The position numbers and the translations under genes were made by a program. A stretch of 64,000 bases of DNA from Georgenia sp. SYP-B2076 (GTDB taxonomy: Bacteria > Actinomycetota > Actinomycetes > Actinomycetales > Actinomycetaceae): positions 1 through 64,000 of the forward strand of contig NZ_RXOZ01000011.1 in assembly GCF_003991205.1 (NCBI RefSeq), given 5' to 3'. Each line of letters begins with the position of its first letter. Position 1 is the first letter of the stretch. This document shows positions 32,797 through 41,443 of the stretch, piece after piece. The notes beneath the pieces were generated by a model. It saw nothing but the letters and a program-made list of their open reading frames with translations. It was not told the origin of the DNA and searched no databases.

Positions 32797-33650
32797 GCGA
32801 CGCTCCGCTGCCGGCGACGGGCGCAACGTCGGTCCGGGGCGACCCGCTGGCGACGCTGTCCCGGCGGATCGTCGTCGTGGTCGCGTGCTGGCTGGTGGCC
32901 TGCGCGGCGCTCGCCTGGCTGCTGGTGGCTCGCCAGTCCGGCGCGATGGACGGCATGGTCAGCGGCCTCGCGCAGGTGGGTACCGCAATGCCCATGCCCG
33001 TCGCGGCACCGCTCTTCCTGGCCATGTGGGTCGGGATGATGGTCGCGATGATGTTCCCGACCGTGGTCCCGCTCGTAGCGGCGCACCGCATGGTGGTGCG
33101 CCGCCGCGGGGAGGGCGTCGTGCCGACCCTGGCGCTCGTGGCCGGCTACCTGCTCGTCTGGGCGGTGGCGGGGCTGGTGCCGCTGGCCGCGCTCGTGGCC
33201 TTCCGGGCGATCGCGGTCCCTGCGGAGGGGGCGACCTGGCTGCCCCTCGTGGCGGGTGCGACGCTGATCGTCGCCGGTCTCTACCAGTTCAGCCGGTGGA
33301 AGACGATCTGCCTGGGCGCCTGCCGGAGCCCGTTCGCGTTCCTCGTCCAGCACGACTTCGGTGGCGGCACGCGCGCCGCGCTCCGGGCCGGCGTCGCGCA
33401 GGGCGCCTACTGCCTGGGGTGCTGCTGGGCCCTGATGGCGGTGCTGCTCGTCGTCGGCCTGATGAACCTCGTGTGGATGGCCGGGCTGGCGCTGGTCTTC
33501 CTCGCCGAGAAGGTCTGGCGGCGCGGCTGGGCCCTGCCCCGCGTGGTCGGGACCGCCCTCGTCGTCATCGGGCTCGCCGTGATGGCCTACCCGCCGCTGC
33601 TCCACCTCATCGCGGGCGTCGCCGAGGGGGGCATGAGCCCGGCGATGTAG
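32793..33650 (+). CDS. DUF2182 putative metal-binding membrane protein
   Basis: The 285-residue protein has about six transmembrane helices. Family features are MWVGMMVAMMFPTVVPL in helix 2, LYQFSRWKTICLGACRSPFAFL and AYCLGCCWALMAVLLVVGLMN, split across helices, with four conserved cysteines (CLGAC, CLGCC) and many Met residues. It is predicted to bind a transition metal in the membrane, but neither the metal nor its transport is demonstrated for this family. GTG 32793 overlaps the upstream DUF1326 stop, making a two-gene unit. Confidence 0.87.
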   Translation: MSDAPLPATGATSVRGDPLATLSRRIVVVVACWLVACAALAWLLVARQSGAMDGMVSGLAQVGTAMPMPVAAPLFLAMWVGMMVAMMFPTVVPLVAAHRMVVRRRGEGVVPTLALVAGYLLVWAVAGLVPLAALVAFRAIAVPAEGATWLPLVAGATLIVAGLYQFSRWKTICLGACRSPFAFLVQHDFGGGTRAALRAGVAQGAYCLGCCWALMAVLLVVGLMNLVWMAGLALVFLAEKVWRRGWALPRVVGTALVVIGLAVMAYPPLLHLIAGVAEGGMSPAM

Positions 33651-33715
33651 CCCCGCCCGGGCGCCGGCGTCCGCCCGGGCTATGGTGGGCGCGGCTGCTG
33701 ACGAAGGGACGCCGA

Positions 33716-34303
33716 ATGACGGATCTGGGGTCACAGGAGCGCGGCTCCGCGGTGCGGGCACCGGGCGGTGCGGAGGAGGTCGTGCTGCTCGACGACCACG
33801 GCCGGCCCGTCGGCACGGCCGACAAGGCGGCCGTCCACACCGCCGCCACGCCCCTGCACCTGGCGTTCTCCTGCCACGTCTTCGACTCCGCCGGGCGCGT
33901 CCTCGTCACCCGGCGGGCCCTGACCAAGCTGACCTGGCCGGGCGTGTGGACCAACTCCTTCTGCGGGCACCCGGCACCGGGCGAGGCCAGCGAGGACGCC
34001 GTCCGGCGCCGGGGCCGCTTCGAGCTCCGCATCGACGTGGGCGAGCCGGCGGTCGTGCTGCCGGACTTCCGGTACCGCGCGGTCGACGCCTCCGGCATCG
34101 TGGAGAACGAGGTGTGCCCGGTCTACACGGCCTGGTTCGACGGCGACCCGGCGCCCGGCGCCGACGAGGTGGCCGAGCACCGGTGGGTCGCGCCCGCCGA
34201 CCTGCTGGCCGCGGTGACGGCCGCGCCGTGGGCGTTCAGCCCGTGGCTCGTGCTCCAGCTCGCCGACCCGCGGCTGGCCCAGCTCTTCACGGCCGGGCGC
34301 TGA
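33716..34303 (+). CDS. idi: Isopentenyl-diphosphate delta-isomerase, type 1
   Basis: The 195-residue Nudix-fold enzyme interconverts isopentenyl and dimethylallyl diphosphate for isoprenoid synthesis in the cytoplasm. Visible elements: LHLAFSCHVFD (metal His), LTWPGVWTNSFCGHPAPGE with the catalytic Cys and metal-binding His, and IVENEVCPVY with the paired Glu. The Nudix helix is unusual: RRRGRFELRI replaces the usual RRL-x-EELGI pattern, though the Glu remains. It appears to be a single gene that ends at a strong hairpin. Confidence 0.92.
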   Translation: MTDLGSQERGSAVRAPGGAEEVVLLDDHGRPVGTADKAAVHTAATPLHLAFSCHVFDSAGRVLVTRRALTKLTWPGVWTNSFCGHPAPGEASEDAVRRRGRFELRIDVGEPAVVLPDFRYRAVDASGIVENEVCPVYTAWFDGDPAPGADEVAEHRWVAPADLLAAVTAAPWAFSPWLVLQLADPRLAQLFTAGR

Positions 34304-34366
34304 GCGGCCGCCGCGTCCCGGGTGCGGGAGCGCGGCGGCCTCTCGTCATGCCGTGCCGGCGGTTCC

Positions 34367-34408
34367 GTGCCGCGCAGGTCGGCGCGCAAGCGCGGACCTG
34401 CGCGGCAC
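34367..34408. terminator. 14-bp hairpin terminator between idi and the GH3 gene
   Basis: GTGCCGCGCAGGTC (34367-34380) and GACCTGCGCGGCAC (34395-34408) are exact reverse complements around a 14-nt loop. It lies between convergent genes and probably ends both transcripts. No T-tract is present. Confidence 0.75.
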
Positions 34409-34415
34409 GAGCCGG

Positions 34416-36515
34416 CTACTCGTCGTAGGCGAGCCCGAAGCCGAAGGTGTAGTCGTCACCGACGGCGTTGGTGTAGGCGTAGTCGAAGCTCTCGGCGTAG
34501 CCGGGCACGTCGGAGGCGTTCGCCTCCACCGCGGCCTGGTCGGCCGGGAGCGTGACCGGGAGCCCGCCGGTCGGGTTGAAGTGCCCGCGCACGACCTCCC
34601 ACAGCGCCTCGGTCTTGACGTCGAACGTGGCGATGACCGACGCCGCGCCCGGCTCGATGTCCTCGATGACCCAGGGGAGCACGGTGTTGACGGCCAGGAT
34701 GGTCGGGACCGCGGCCTCGATCTGCTGGATGCGGGCGACGTCCACCCCCGTGTCGGCGTCGAGCTCGACGGACTTCGCCGACCCGTCGGGCAGCTCGAAG
34801 CTGTTCGGCCGGACCAGGACGAGGGCGTCGGTCGCCGCCTCCGGGGTGTCGACGATCTGGATCGACGGGTCGGCCGCGCGGATGACGCGCTTCAGAGCCG
34901 CAGTCTGGTCGGCGGCGCCCGAGCGGGTGAAGACCTCGACGTACAGCCGGGTCCCGGCGAGGGCGCCGTCGGCCAGCGGCAGCTGGGCGGAGTCGTTGCG
35001 CAGCAGCGTCACGGACTTCAGGTGCGCCGCGTCCGCGACCGCCTGGGACGCGGTGGAGCTGGCGACGGCCTGGGCGCCCGCCGGGTCGACGTACGGGTTC
35101 TCGAACAGGCCGAGGGTGAAGATCTCCTCGAGCAGCGCCCGCACGTGGGGGTCGAGGTCGGACTCGGCCAGCAGGCGCTGCTCGACGGCGTTGATGAGCC
35201 CCGTCGGGTCGTTGTAGTCGGAGAAGAGCGCGATGCCGGCGTCGACGGCCTTGGCGTAGCGCTGCTCGAGGCTGAGCGCCTGGATCGCCGCACCCCACGC
35301 CGTCGTCGTCAGGATGCCGCTGTCGCTGTTGACGTACCCGGTGAAGCCCAGCTCGCCCTTGAGCAGGCCGTCGATGATCGCCTTGTTGTAGGCGCCCGCC
35401 ACCTCCTCGAACTGCTGGTCCTCGGAGTACCACAGGTGCTTGGGGAGCTGGTCCGCGCTGAGCTCGTTGTTGGGCACGTTGTAGTACGACATCACCGAGC
35501 TGGCGCCGGCGTCGATCGCCGCCTGGAAGGGCGGCAGCTGGTACTCGTACAGGCTGCCCGCGGTCGGGTAGACCGCCCACTGGCCCTGCTCGTTGTGAGG
35601 GTCGAGCCCGCGCAGCACCGCGCCGTCACCGGGGAAGTGCTTGATCGTCTGTGCGACCGACTCGCCGCCCAGCGTCTTGCCCTGGAACCCCAGGACGAGC
35701 TCGCGGGCGATCTCCGCGTTGAGGTCCGGGCTCTCCCCGAACGTCCCCGAGACCCGGTTCCACCGTGGCTCGGTGGCTGTCTCGATCTGGTAGCCGTAGA
35801 TCTTGTGGATGCCCGCGGCGCGCCACTCCTCGCGGGCGATCTCGGCGAACCCGCGGACGACGCCGGGGTCCTGCGTTGCCGCGAGCCCCAGGCTGCCCGG
35901 CCACAGGGAGAACTGCCCGGTGGCCTCGCTGATGCCGAACTGCTGGTCAGGGTTGACGTGGTTGCGCGGGTTGGAGGTGAAGACCACCGGGATGCCCAGG
36001 CGGGAGGCCTCGGCGATCTCCTGGTAGTCGTTCGCGCGGTCCGCGAGCTGGTAGGCGGTGGGGTTGTCCCGGATGACGAGGTAGCGGATGTTGCGGTCCT
36101 CGACGTACCCGACGGTGGGCCCGTACGGGTCGTCCACCACCGTCCCGGCCGGCGCGCCGCGCCGCTCCGAGGTGATGTGCATGAGGCCGGCCTTCTCCTC
36201 GAGCGTCATCCGGGAGACCAGGTCCTTGGCCCGCTCCGTGGGTGACTTGCGCCAGTCCTCGTAGGCGTCGAGCTTGCCGTTGGCGTTGAGGTCGCGGAAC
36301 TCGCGCTGGCCCTTCTTGATGACGGGCTTCACCCGGGCCTCGACGTCCGGGGAGTTCTTCCCTCCCGCGTTGGAGTGGGCGGGCGGGTTGCCCCCGGCGC
36401 TCGAGTGCGCGGGCGGGGCGGCGAAGGCGCCGCCGGCCAGCGCCAACGTGAGCGGGACGGCGACGGTGGCGGCGGCGATGCCCCGACGGCGGGCACGTGT
36501 GCTGCGAGTGCTCAT
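34416..36515 (-). CDS. Secreted glycoside hydrolase family 3 (beta-glucosidase-like)
   Basis: The 699-residue exported enzyme has a Tat- or Sec-type signal (STRSTRARRRGIAAATVAVP with AFA cleavage) and a short duplicated PPAHS-AGG linker. Its GH3 N-terminal barrel shows MTLEEKAGLM, GLAATQDPGVV, KHFPGDGAV and GFTGYVNSDSG, in which the Asp of NSD is the expected nucleophile; the usual residue after SD is Trp, here Ser. The C-terminal domain has VTLLRNDSAQLPL and GFGLAYDE. It should release sugars from beta-glycosides outside the cell. GGGAG precedes the ATG. Confidence 0.9.
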   Translation of the reverse strand: MSTRSTRARRRGIAAATVAVPLTLALAGGAFAAPPAHSSAGGNPPAHSNAGGKNSPDVEARVKPVIKKGQREFRDLNANGKLDAYEDWRKSPTERAKDLVSRMTLEEKAGLMHITSERRGAPAGTVVDDPYGPTVGYVEDRNIRYLVIRDNPTAYQLADRANDYQEIAEASRLGIPVVFTSNPRNHVNPDQQFGISEATGQFSLWPGSLGLAATQDPGVVRGFAEIAREEWRAAGIHKIYGYQIETATEPRWNRVSGTFGESPDLNAEIARELVLGFQGKTLGGESVAQTIKHFPGDGAVLRGLDPHNEQGQWAVYPTAGSLYEYQLPPFQAAIDAGASSVMSYYNVPNNELSADQLPKHLWYSEDQQFEEVAGAYNKAIIDGLLKGELGFTGYVNSDSGILTTTAWGAAIQALSLEQRYAKAVDAGIALFSDYNDPTGLINAVEQRLLAESDLDPHVRALLEEIFTLGLFENPYVDPAGAQAVASSTASQAVADAAHLKSVTLLRNDSAQLPLADGALAGTRLYVEVFTRSGAADQTAALKRVIRAADPSIQIVDTPEAATDALVLVRPNSFELPDGSAKSVELDADTGVDVARIQQIEAAVPTILAVNTVLPWVIEDIEPGAASVIATFDVKTEALWEVVRGHFNPTGGLPVTLPADQAAVEANASDVPGYAESFDYAYTNAVGDDYTFGFGLAYDE
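36361..36420. repeat. 2 x 30-bp in-frame repeat (linker of GH3 enzyme)
   Basis: Two diverged 30-bp units (36361-36390 and 36391-36420) encode the ten-residue unit x-Pro-Pro-Ala-His-Ser-x-Ala-Gly-Gly twice on the minus strand, just after the predicted signal-peptide cleavage site. It is a flexible linker made by tandem duplication. Confidence 0.75.
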
Positions 36516-36573
36516 CTGGTGGTCTCCCTCGACCTGCTGCTGAACCAACGAGGCTTTGTTGCCTCTGCTCTCC

Positions 36574-36579
36574 GTTATA
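36574..36579 (-). promoter_or_regulatory. Candidate -10 box of the GH3 gene
   Basis: Read on the minus strand this is TATAAC, one base from TATAAT, and it stands out in a very GC-rich region about 58 nt before the GH3 start codon. No clear -35 is seen at the right distance. A CAAC...GTTG dyad lies downstream near 36546-36561 and might be an operator. Confidence 0.35.
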
Positions 36580-36762
36580 TGGGTCGCGCGCAGGGCGTGG
36601 GTGAGGCCAGCGAGGCCAGTAGGTGCCAGTGCAGGTACGTGCCACCCTTCCGCCCGCGGCGGAGGATCCGGTGGCGTGCCGGGCCCGCTCGCTCCGGGCG
36701 GGCACGCCCCGGGCGGCTGCGCTGGCGGGGGCACGGGTCTTGGCCGGTCCTATTGTCGTTCC

Positions 36763-37737
36763 ATGGATGTCACGCGACTCGGCCGCTCCGGGCTCACCGT
36801 CTCTGTCGTCGGCCTGGGCTGCAACAACCTCGGCAGGGCGGGCACAGCGAGCGAGACGGCGGAGGGCGCCTCCGCCGTCGTCGGTGCCGCCCTGGACGTC
36901 GGGATCACCCTGTTCGACACGGCCGACACCTACGGCAAGGTGCCCGGCCTCAGCGAGGAGCTGCTGGGCAAGGCGCTGGGGAAGCGGCGCGGTGACGCCG
37001 TCGTCGCCACGAAGTTCGGGATGGACATGAGGGGCGCCAACGGGCGCGACTTCGGGGCGCGCGGCTCACGCCGGTACATCGTCACCGCCGCCGAGGCCTC
37101 CCTGCGCCGCCTCGGCACGGACTGGATCGACCTCTACCAGTACCACACGCCCGACCCGCTCACCCCGGTCGAGGAGACGCTCGCCGCGCTCGACGACCTC
37201 GTGACGGCCGGGAAGGTGCGCTACGTCGGTCACTCCAACCGCGCCGGCTGGCAGATCGCCGACGCCGAGCACGTCGCCCGCGAGGGCGGGTTCACGCCGT
37301 TCGTCTCCGCCCAGAACCACTACAACCTCCTGGACCGCCGCGCCGAGCTCGAGGTCATCCCGGCGGCGGAGGCGTACGGGCTCGGCGTCCTGCCGTACTT
37401 CCCGCTCGCCAACGGGCTCCTCACGGGCAAGTACGGACGCGGCACGGCGCCCCAGGGGAGCCGGCTGACGCACAGCCGCCAAAACCTGCTGCAGGACGCC
37501 GACTTCGAACAGCTCGGGCGGTTCGGCGCCTTCGCCCGCGAGCGGAGGCTGAGCGAGGTGCAGGTGGCGTTCTCCTGGCTGCTGGCACAGCCCGCCGTCG
37601 CCAGCGTGATCGCCGGGTCCACCAGGCCGGAGCAGGTGACCCAGAACGCCGGCGCCGCCGGCTGGACGCCGACGGCGGAGGACCTCACCGAGCTCGACGA
37701 GATCTTCCCGAGGACGCCGAAGGTCGCCCTCTTCTGA
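36763..37737 (+). CDS. Aldo/keto reductase
   Basis: The 324-residue NADPH-dependent (beta/alpha)8 enzyme has LFDTADTYG (catalytic Asp and Tyr), VVATKFG (Lys) and DLYQYHTPD (His), completing the tetrad. VQVAFSWLLAQPAVASVIAGSTRPEQV is the usual cofactor-binding C-terminal segment, shown here as the overlap of two helices. It reduces aldehydes or ketones; the substrate is unknown. It resembles the YghZ/Kv-beta-like subgroup. It appears to be a single gene. Confidence 0.9.
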   Translation: MDVTRLGRSGLTVSVVGLGCNNLGRAGTASETAEGASAVVGAALDVGITLFDTADTYGKVPGLSEELLGKALGKRRGDAVVATKFGMDMRGANGRDFGARGSRRYIVTAAEASLRRLGTDWIDLYQYHTPDPLTPVEETLAALDDLVTAGKVRYVGHSNRAGWQIADAEHVAREGGFTPFVSAQNHYNLLDRRAELEVIPAAEAYGLGVLPYFPLANGLLTGKYGRGTAPQGSRLTHSRQNLLQDADFEQLGRFGAFARERRLSEVQVAFSWLLAQPAVASVIAGSTRPEQVTQNAGAAGWTPTAEDLTELDEIFPRTPKVALF

Positions 37738-37786
37738 TCCGGCGGTCACCCTCTGTTCCGCGGTGCGTCCGTCGCCGGCACCGTCC

Positions 37787-38140
37787 TCACGACGGCGCCG
37801 GGCGCTCCCGCCTGGGCAGCCGGCTGACCACGATGTCGTAGGAGTCGTCGACCGCCTCGAGCAGCTCCTCGTCCGGGATGGCGCCGTCGATGCGGAGGCT
37901 GTTCCAGCCCGAGCGCCCGAGGTACGCCATCACGCGGGCGTCCTCCGGGTAGCGGAGGAGCCACTCGTCGGCCTCCTCCCGCGTGCGGCCGCACTTGAGG
38001 CCGATGGACGTGGCCGGCCGCGGGCCGAGGAACGCGAAGATCTTCGGGCCGACCTTGACGACGACGTCGTCCTCCCACGGCTGGTCCGGCCATGCGCCGG
38101 GCTTGGCCAGGCAGTGGCGCAGCAGCTCACCACGCTCCAT
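37787..38140 (-). CDS. MmcQ/YjbR-family small protein
   Basis: The 117-residue protein matches the MmcQ/YjbR fold: LAKPGAWPDQPWEDDVVVKVGPKIFAF at the start, read across two strands, then SIGLKCGRTREEADEW and a C-terminal DEELLEAVDDSYDIVVSRLP. The family has a CyaY-like fold and is loosely called DNA-binding, but its role is not established. It is followed at 33 bp by the end of a methyltransferase gene on the same strand. Confidence 0.85.
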   Translation of the reverse strand: MERGELLRHCLAKPGAWPDQPWEDDVVVKVGPKIFAFLGPRPATSIGLKCGRTREEADEWLLRYPEDARVMAYLGRSGWNSLRIDGAIPDEELLEAVDDSYDIVVSRLPRRERPAPS

Positions 38141-38173
38141 GACGCCCCCGATCCACGTCTTTCGGTCTAGTCC

Positions 38174-38779
38174 TTACGCGGGACGCAGGAGCGCCACCAG
38201 GAAGTCGGAGTCCTGGGTGAAAGGACGCAGGTCCCACGTGGACAGCAGGAGGTCCGGCACCAGGCCGGCCGCGCCGGCGTCGGCGAGGAACTCGTCGTAG
38301 CCGTAGCCGCGGCCCGCACCGAAGCCGATGGCCGCCCGGCCGCCGTCGCGCAGGTGTGCGCGGAAGCGGCGCAGGACCTCGGCGCGGGTGCTGGGGGCCA
38401 GGAACGTCATGACGTTGCCGGCGCAGACGATCACGTCGAACCTCTCGGCAACGCCGCGGGCGGGCAGGTCGAGCTCGGCAAGGTCGCCCACGAGCCAGCG
38501 CGGCCCGGGGTGGTCCTGCTCGGCCGCCGCGATGAGCACGGGGTCGACGTCCACGCCGACTACCTCGTGGCCAGCCGCGGCCAGGAAGGCGCCCACACGG
38601 CCGGGGCCGCAGCCAGCGTCAAGGATGCGGGAGCCGCGCGCCGCCATCGCGTCGACGAGGCGCGCCTCGCCGGCCAGGTCCTTGCCGGAGGCGGCCATCG
38701 ACCGGAAGCGCTGGATGTACCAGGCCGAGTGGTCGGGGTTCGCCTGGGACATCGTCATCCACGAGCTCTGCTCTGTCAT
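38174..38779 (-). CDS. Class I SAM-dependent methyltransferase
   Basis: The 201-residue protein has motif I ILDAGCGPGRVG near residue 50, an acidic end of strand 2 (VGVDVDP), VGDLAELDL as motif II-like, and VIVCAGNVMTFL as motif III region. Substrate specificity cannot be read from sequence. ATG 38779 is close behind GGAGAG, while ATG 38758 is also possible. The direction matches the YjbR gene, suggesting a two-gene transcript. Confidence 0.85.
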   Translation of the reverse strand: MTEQSSWMTMSQANPDHSAWYIQRFRSMAASGKDLAGEARLVDAMAARGSRILDAGCGPGRVGAFLAAAGHEVVGVDVDPVLIAAAEQDHPGPRWLVGDLAELDLPARGVAERFDVIVCAGNVMTFLAPSTRAEVLRRFRAHLRDGGRAAIGFGAGRGYGYDEFLADAGAAGLVPDLLLSTWDLRPFTQDSDFLVALLRPA

Positions 38780-38906
38780 CTCTCCATCATGCCCTGGCGG
38801 CACGTGCGCGATGTGGTCGCGGTCGGCATCAGGCCCGGCAGGCTCGACCGGGCCCGGGGTCGGCTCGGGAGGGACCTGCTCGGGGTCGGCGTCGGACCAA
38901 GATGCC

Positions 38907-41342
38907 TTACGTCACCGGCTCGTCTACGTCGACACTGTCGAACGCCGCCGCGGGACGCTCGTCGCCCGCGGACCCGACGTCCCAACCCTCGTCGCCCGCG
39001 GACCCGACGGCGAAACCCTCGTCGCGCCCTGGCTCGACGGTGAGGCCACGGCGGAAGAGGTTCGCGGGATCGTACCGACGCTTGATCTGGGCAAGACGCT
39101 CGTAGGTCGCACCGGGGTAGGCCTCGTGGGCGCGCTCCCGCGTCGTGTCGGAGGAGTACGCGCCGTACATCCCGGAGACGTGCGGGGAGAACACCGACCA
39201 GGCCGCGTCGAGGGCATCCTCGAGCTCCGGTGGCGTCCCGACGGACACGAACACCTCCTGGGTCCGGTGCGCGAAGGCCGTGGCTGTCGCGTCGACGTCG
39301 TTCATCGCGCCGCCGACGGAGCGCACCTCCATGACCGCCACCGTGCCGCTGTGGAGCAGGACGGCCAGCGCCTCGGCGTCTCCCTCGGTGACGTGCGAGA
39401 TGAACCCGTTGCGGATCTTGGTGCGTTGCTGGCCCGCGTGCCGGCTGTCGCCCGGCGGGACGAGCGCACCATAGGGGGCGACCTGCGCCCGCTGATCGAT
39501 GACGGGGGCGAGGCGGAGCATGGGCTCGAGGGCCGCAACGGCCGCGTCGACGTCGTCGTTCGCCCAGACATTGATGGCCTGGGCAGTGGCTCCCTGCCCG
39601 GCCTGGGCGGGCGAGACGAACATGAAGCTCGTCAGCTCGCGTGGCGCCGCGGCCATGTAGCGGGACCAGCGCAGCAGGAAGTCCGCGGTCGCCGTGGCGT
39701 CGTACGTGAAGGTCCCGACGACGACGTTGCCCAGCTCGAGCGCGTCGAGCTCAAGCGCGGTGACGATGCCCATGCTCGCCCCGGCACCACGCACGGCCCA
39801 GAACAGGTCTGGGTTGGTGGAGGCGTCTGCGCGCACCTGGGTCCCGTCCGCGAGAACGAGCTCCGCCGCCACGACATGATCGACCGTGAGCCCGTGCTCG
39901 CGGACGAGGTAGCCGATGCCGCCAGCGGTGGCCAGACCGCCCGCGCCGACGTCGCCGTAGTTGCCCGACGTCATCGCCCATCCGCGTGCGCCGAGCGTCT
40001 CGGCGATGTGTCCCCAGGTCGCTCCCGGCCCGACCCGGAACCGCCGGGTCTGCGGGTCGAGGATGTCGATGGCGTCCAGGCGAGAGACGTCGATGACGAT
40101 GCCGCCGTCGTTGGTCGACAGCCCGGCGATGCCGTGGCCGCCCGACCGCACCGACAGGGGTACCTCCTGGGCGGACGCGAAGGTTACCGCGGCGGACACG
40201 TCGTCCGCGTCCTCGGCCATGATGACCAGGCCGGGCCTACCGACCGCCATGTACGTCGAGCGCACGTCGTCGAAGCCGGCGTCGCGCGGCGTGAACGTCT
40301 TGCCCGCAAGGAGCTCGGGGATGGCGGCGTAGTCGATCCCCGTGCCCATCGCCGCGTCGGCGTGTGCGGGGCTCGGGGGGCGCATCGCTCCGCCGCGGCC
40401 CGGGGCGGTGACGAGCGTCGGACGCGTGCCCTCGGGCGCCGGCCCGGTGGTCGCCCGCTCGGCGGCGACCAGATCGCGCACGGCGGGGGCGACCTCCTCG
40501 CCGAAGCGGGCGATCATCCCGGGGTCGTCTGTGCCGAGGATGTAACCGGAGAACCCGTAGCCCAGGGTGAGTGCGGCGAGCTGGTCGACCCACTCCTCGG
40601 GCGGTCCCTCGAACAGTCCGCGACCCGTGGGGCCGAACCGGCCGCCGATGTTGAGGATGCGGCGGATCGCGGCCGGATCGCGGCCGGCGTTGGCGGCGGC
40701 CTCGTCAATGATGGCGTTGCCGTCGGTCAAGGCCGTGAGCGTCTTCAGGTAGGCGATCGAGGGCAGCCATCCGTCGGCCCTGCGCCCGGTCAGGCGCAAC
40801 ATCCGCGGCTTGTACGCACCCAGCCAGATGCCGATGTCGTGCGCCGGGGCGGGGCCGCGCGCGGCGTCGCGCACGGAGTGGAACCGGCCCTCCACCGTGA
40901 GGGTTTGTCCCGCCGAGGGCGCCCAGATGCCGCGGATGATGTCGATGGCCTCGCCCAGGGCGTCCACGGCCTGCCCCGGTGCGAGGCGCGGCCCACCCAT
41001 GGCCGCGATGCCGTCCCAGAACGCGCCCGCGCCCAGGCCCATCTCGAAGCGGCCGCCGCTGAGGAGGTCCAGGCTCGCCGCGGCCCGGGCCAGCACGGCG
41101 GGCGGGCGCAGCGGGAGGTTCAGGACGTTGGCGGAGACGTGGATGCGCTCGGTCTGGGCGGCGACGTAGCTCAGCAGCGTCCAGGTGTCGAGGAAGCCGG
41201 GCTGGTAGGGGTGGTCCTGGAAGGTGACCAGGTCCAGGCCTGCCCGCTCAGACTCCTTGGCGAGGGCGACGACCTGAGCGGGGTCGGCGTTGCCGGGGGT
41301 GAGGAACGAGCCGAAGATCAAGTCGTGTCCGTAGTCGGTCAT
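38907..41342 (-). CDS. Fused LLM flavin/F420 oxidoreductase and BBE-type FAD oxidoreductase
   Basis: The 811-residue single frame joins two enzymes. Residues ~1-292 are a luciferase-like monooxygenase (GSFLTPGNADPAQVV, VTFQDHPYQPGFLDTW, GRFEMGLGAGAFWD, GIWLGAYKPRMLRLTG). After a ~50-residue linker, residues ~340-780 are a berberine-bridge-type FAD oxidase (VRSGGHGIAGLS near 400 with the His that is 8-alpha-linked to FAD, GNYGDVGAGG in place of the second, Cys-bearing site, NPDLFWAVRGAG, and the C-terminal YDPANLFRRG). A mono-covalent FAD is predicted. The tail carries ten-residue tandem repeats. It sits with an F420-type reductase and an LLM paralogue. Confidence 0.88.
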   Translation of the reverse strand: MTDYGHDLIFGSFLTPGNADPAQVVALAKESERAGLDLVTFQDHPYQPGFLDTWTLLSYVAAQTERIHVSANVLNLPLRPPAVLARAAASLDLLSGGRFEMGLGAGAFWDGIAAMGGPRLAPGQAVDALGEAIDIIRGIWAPSAGQTLTVEGRFHSVRDAARGPAPAHDIGIWLGAYKPRMLRLTGRRADGWLPSIAYLKTLTALTDGNAIIDEAAANAGRDPAAIRRILNIGGRFGPTGRGLFEGPPEEWVDQLAALTLGYGFSGYILGTDDPGMIARFGEEVAPAVRDLVAAERATTGPAPEGTRPTLVTAPGRGGAMRPPSPAHADAAMGTGIDYAAIPELLAGKTFTPRDAGFDDVRSTYMAVGRPGLVIMAEDADDVSAAVTFASAQEVPLSVRSGGHGIAGLSTNDGGIVIDVSRLDAIDILDPQTRRFRVGPGATWGHIAETLGARGWAMTSGNYGDVGAGGLATAGGIGYLVREHGLTVDHVVAAELVLADGTQVRADASTNPDLFWAVRGAGASMGIVTALELDALELGNVVVGTFTYDATATADFLLRWSRYMAAAPRELTSFMFVSPAQAGQGATAQAINVWANDDVDAAVAALEPMLRLAPVIDQRAQVAPYGALVPPGDSRHAGQQRTKIRNGFISHVTEGDAEALAVLLHSGTVAVMEVRSVGGAMNDVDATATAFAHRTQEVFVSVGTPPELEDALDAAWSVFSPHVSGMYGAYSSDTTRERAHEAYPGATYERLAQIKRRYDPANLFRRGLTVEPGRDEGFAVGSAGDEGWDVGSAGDERPAAAFDSVDVDEPVT
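38958..39047. repeat. 3 x 30-bp in-frame repeat (C-terminus of LLM-BBE fusion)
   Basis: Units beginning CTCGTCGCCCGCGGACCCGA start at 38958 and 38988, and a diverged third begins at 39018. On the coding (minus) strand each encodes a ten-residue acidic unit Asp-Glu-Gly-x-x-Val-Gly-Ser-Ala-Gly. The array is past the conserved YDPANLF end of the FAD domain, so it only lengthens the C-terminal tail. Confidence 0.8.
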
Positions 41343-41443
41343 GCATACCTCGATGTCAGCGAAGGGTGGTGCGTGCGCCGGAATGCGCCCGGAGGTGCCA
41401 TGGGGTGCGCCGGCCCGCGCACCCGGCCGGCCCGGGCATACAG

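Noticed and set aside
33716-34303. Possibility that the isopentenyl isomerase is a generic Nudix hydrolase
   Set aside because: Although the Nudix helix is atypical, the CGHP active-site Cys/His and ENEVCPV Glu pair are specific to type 1 isomerases.
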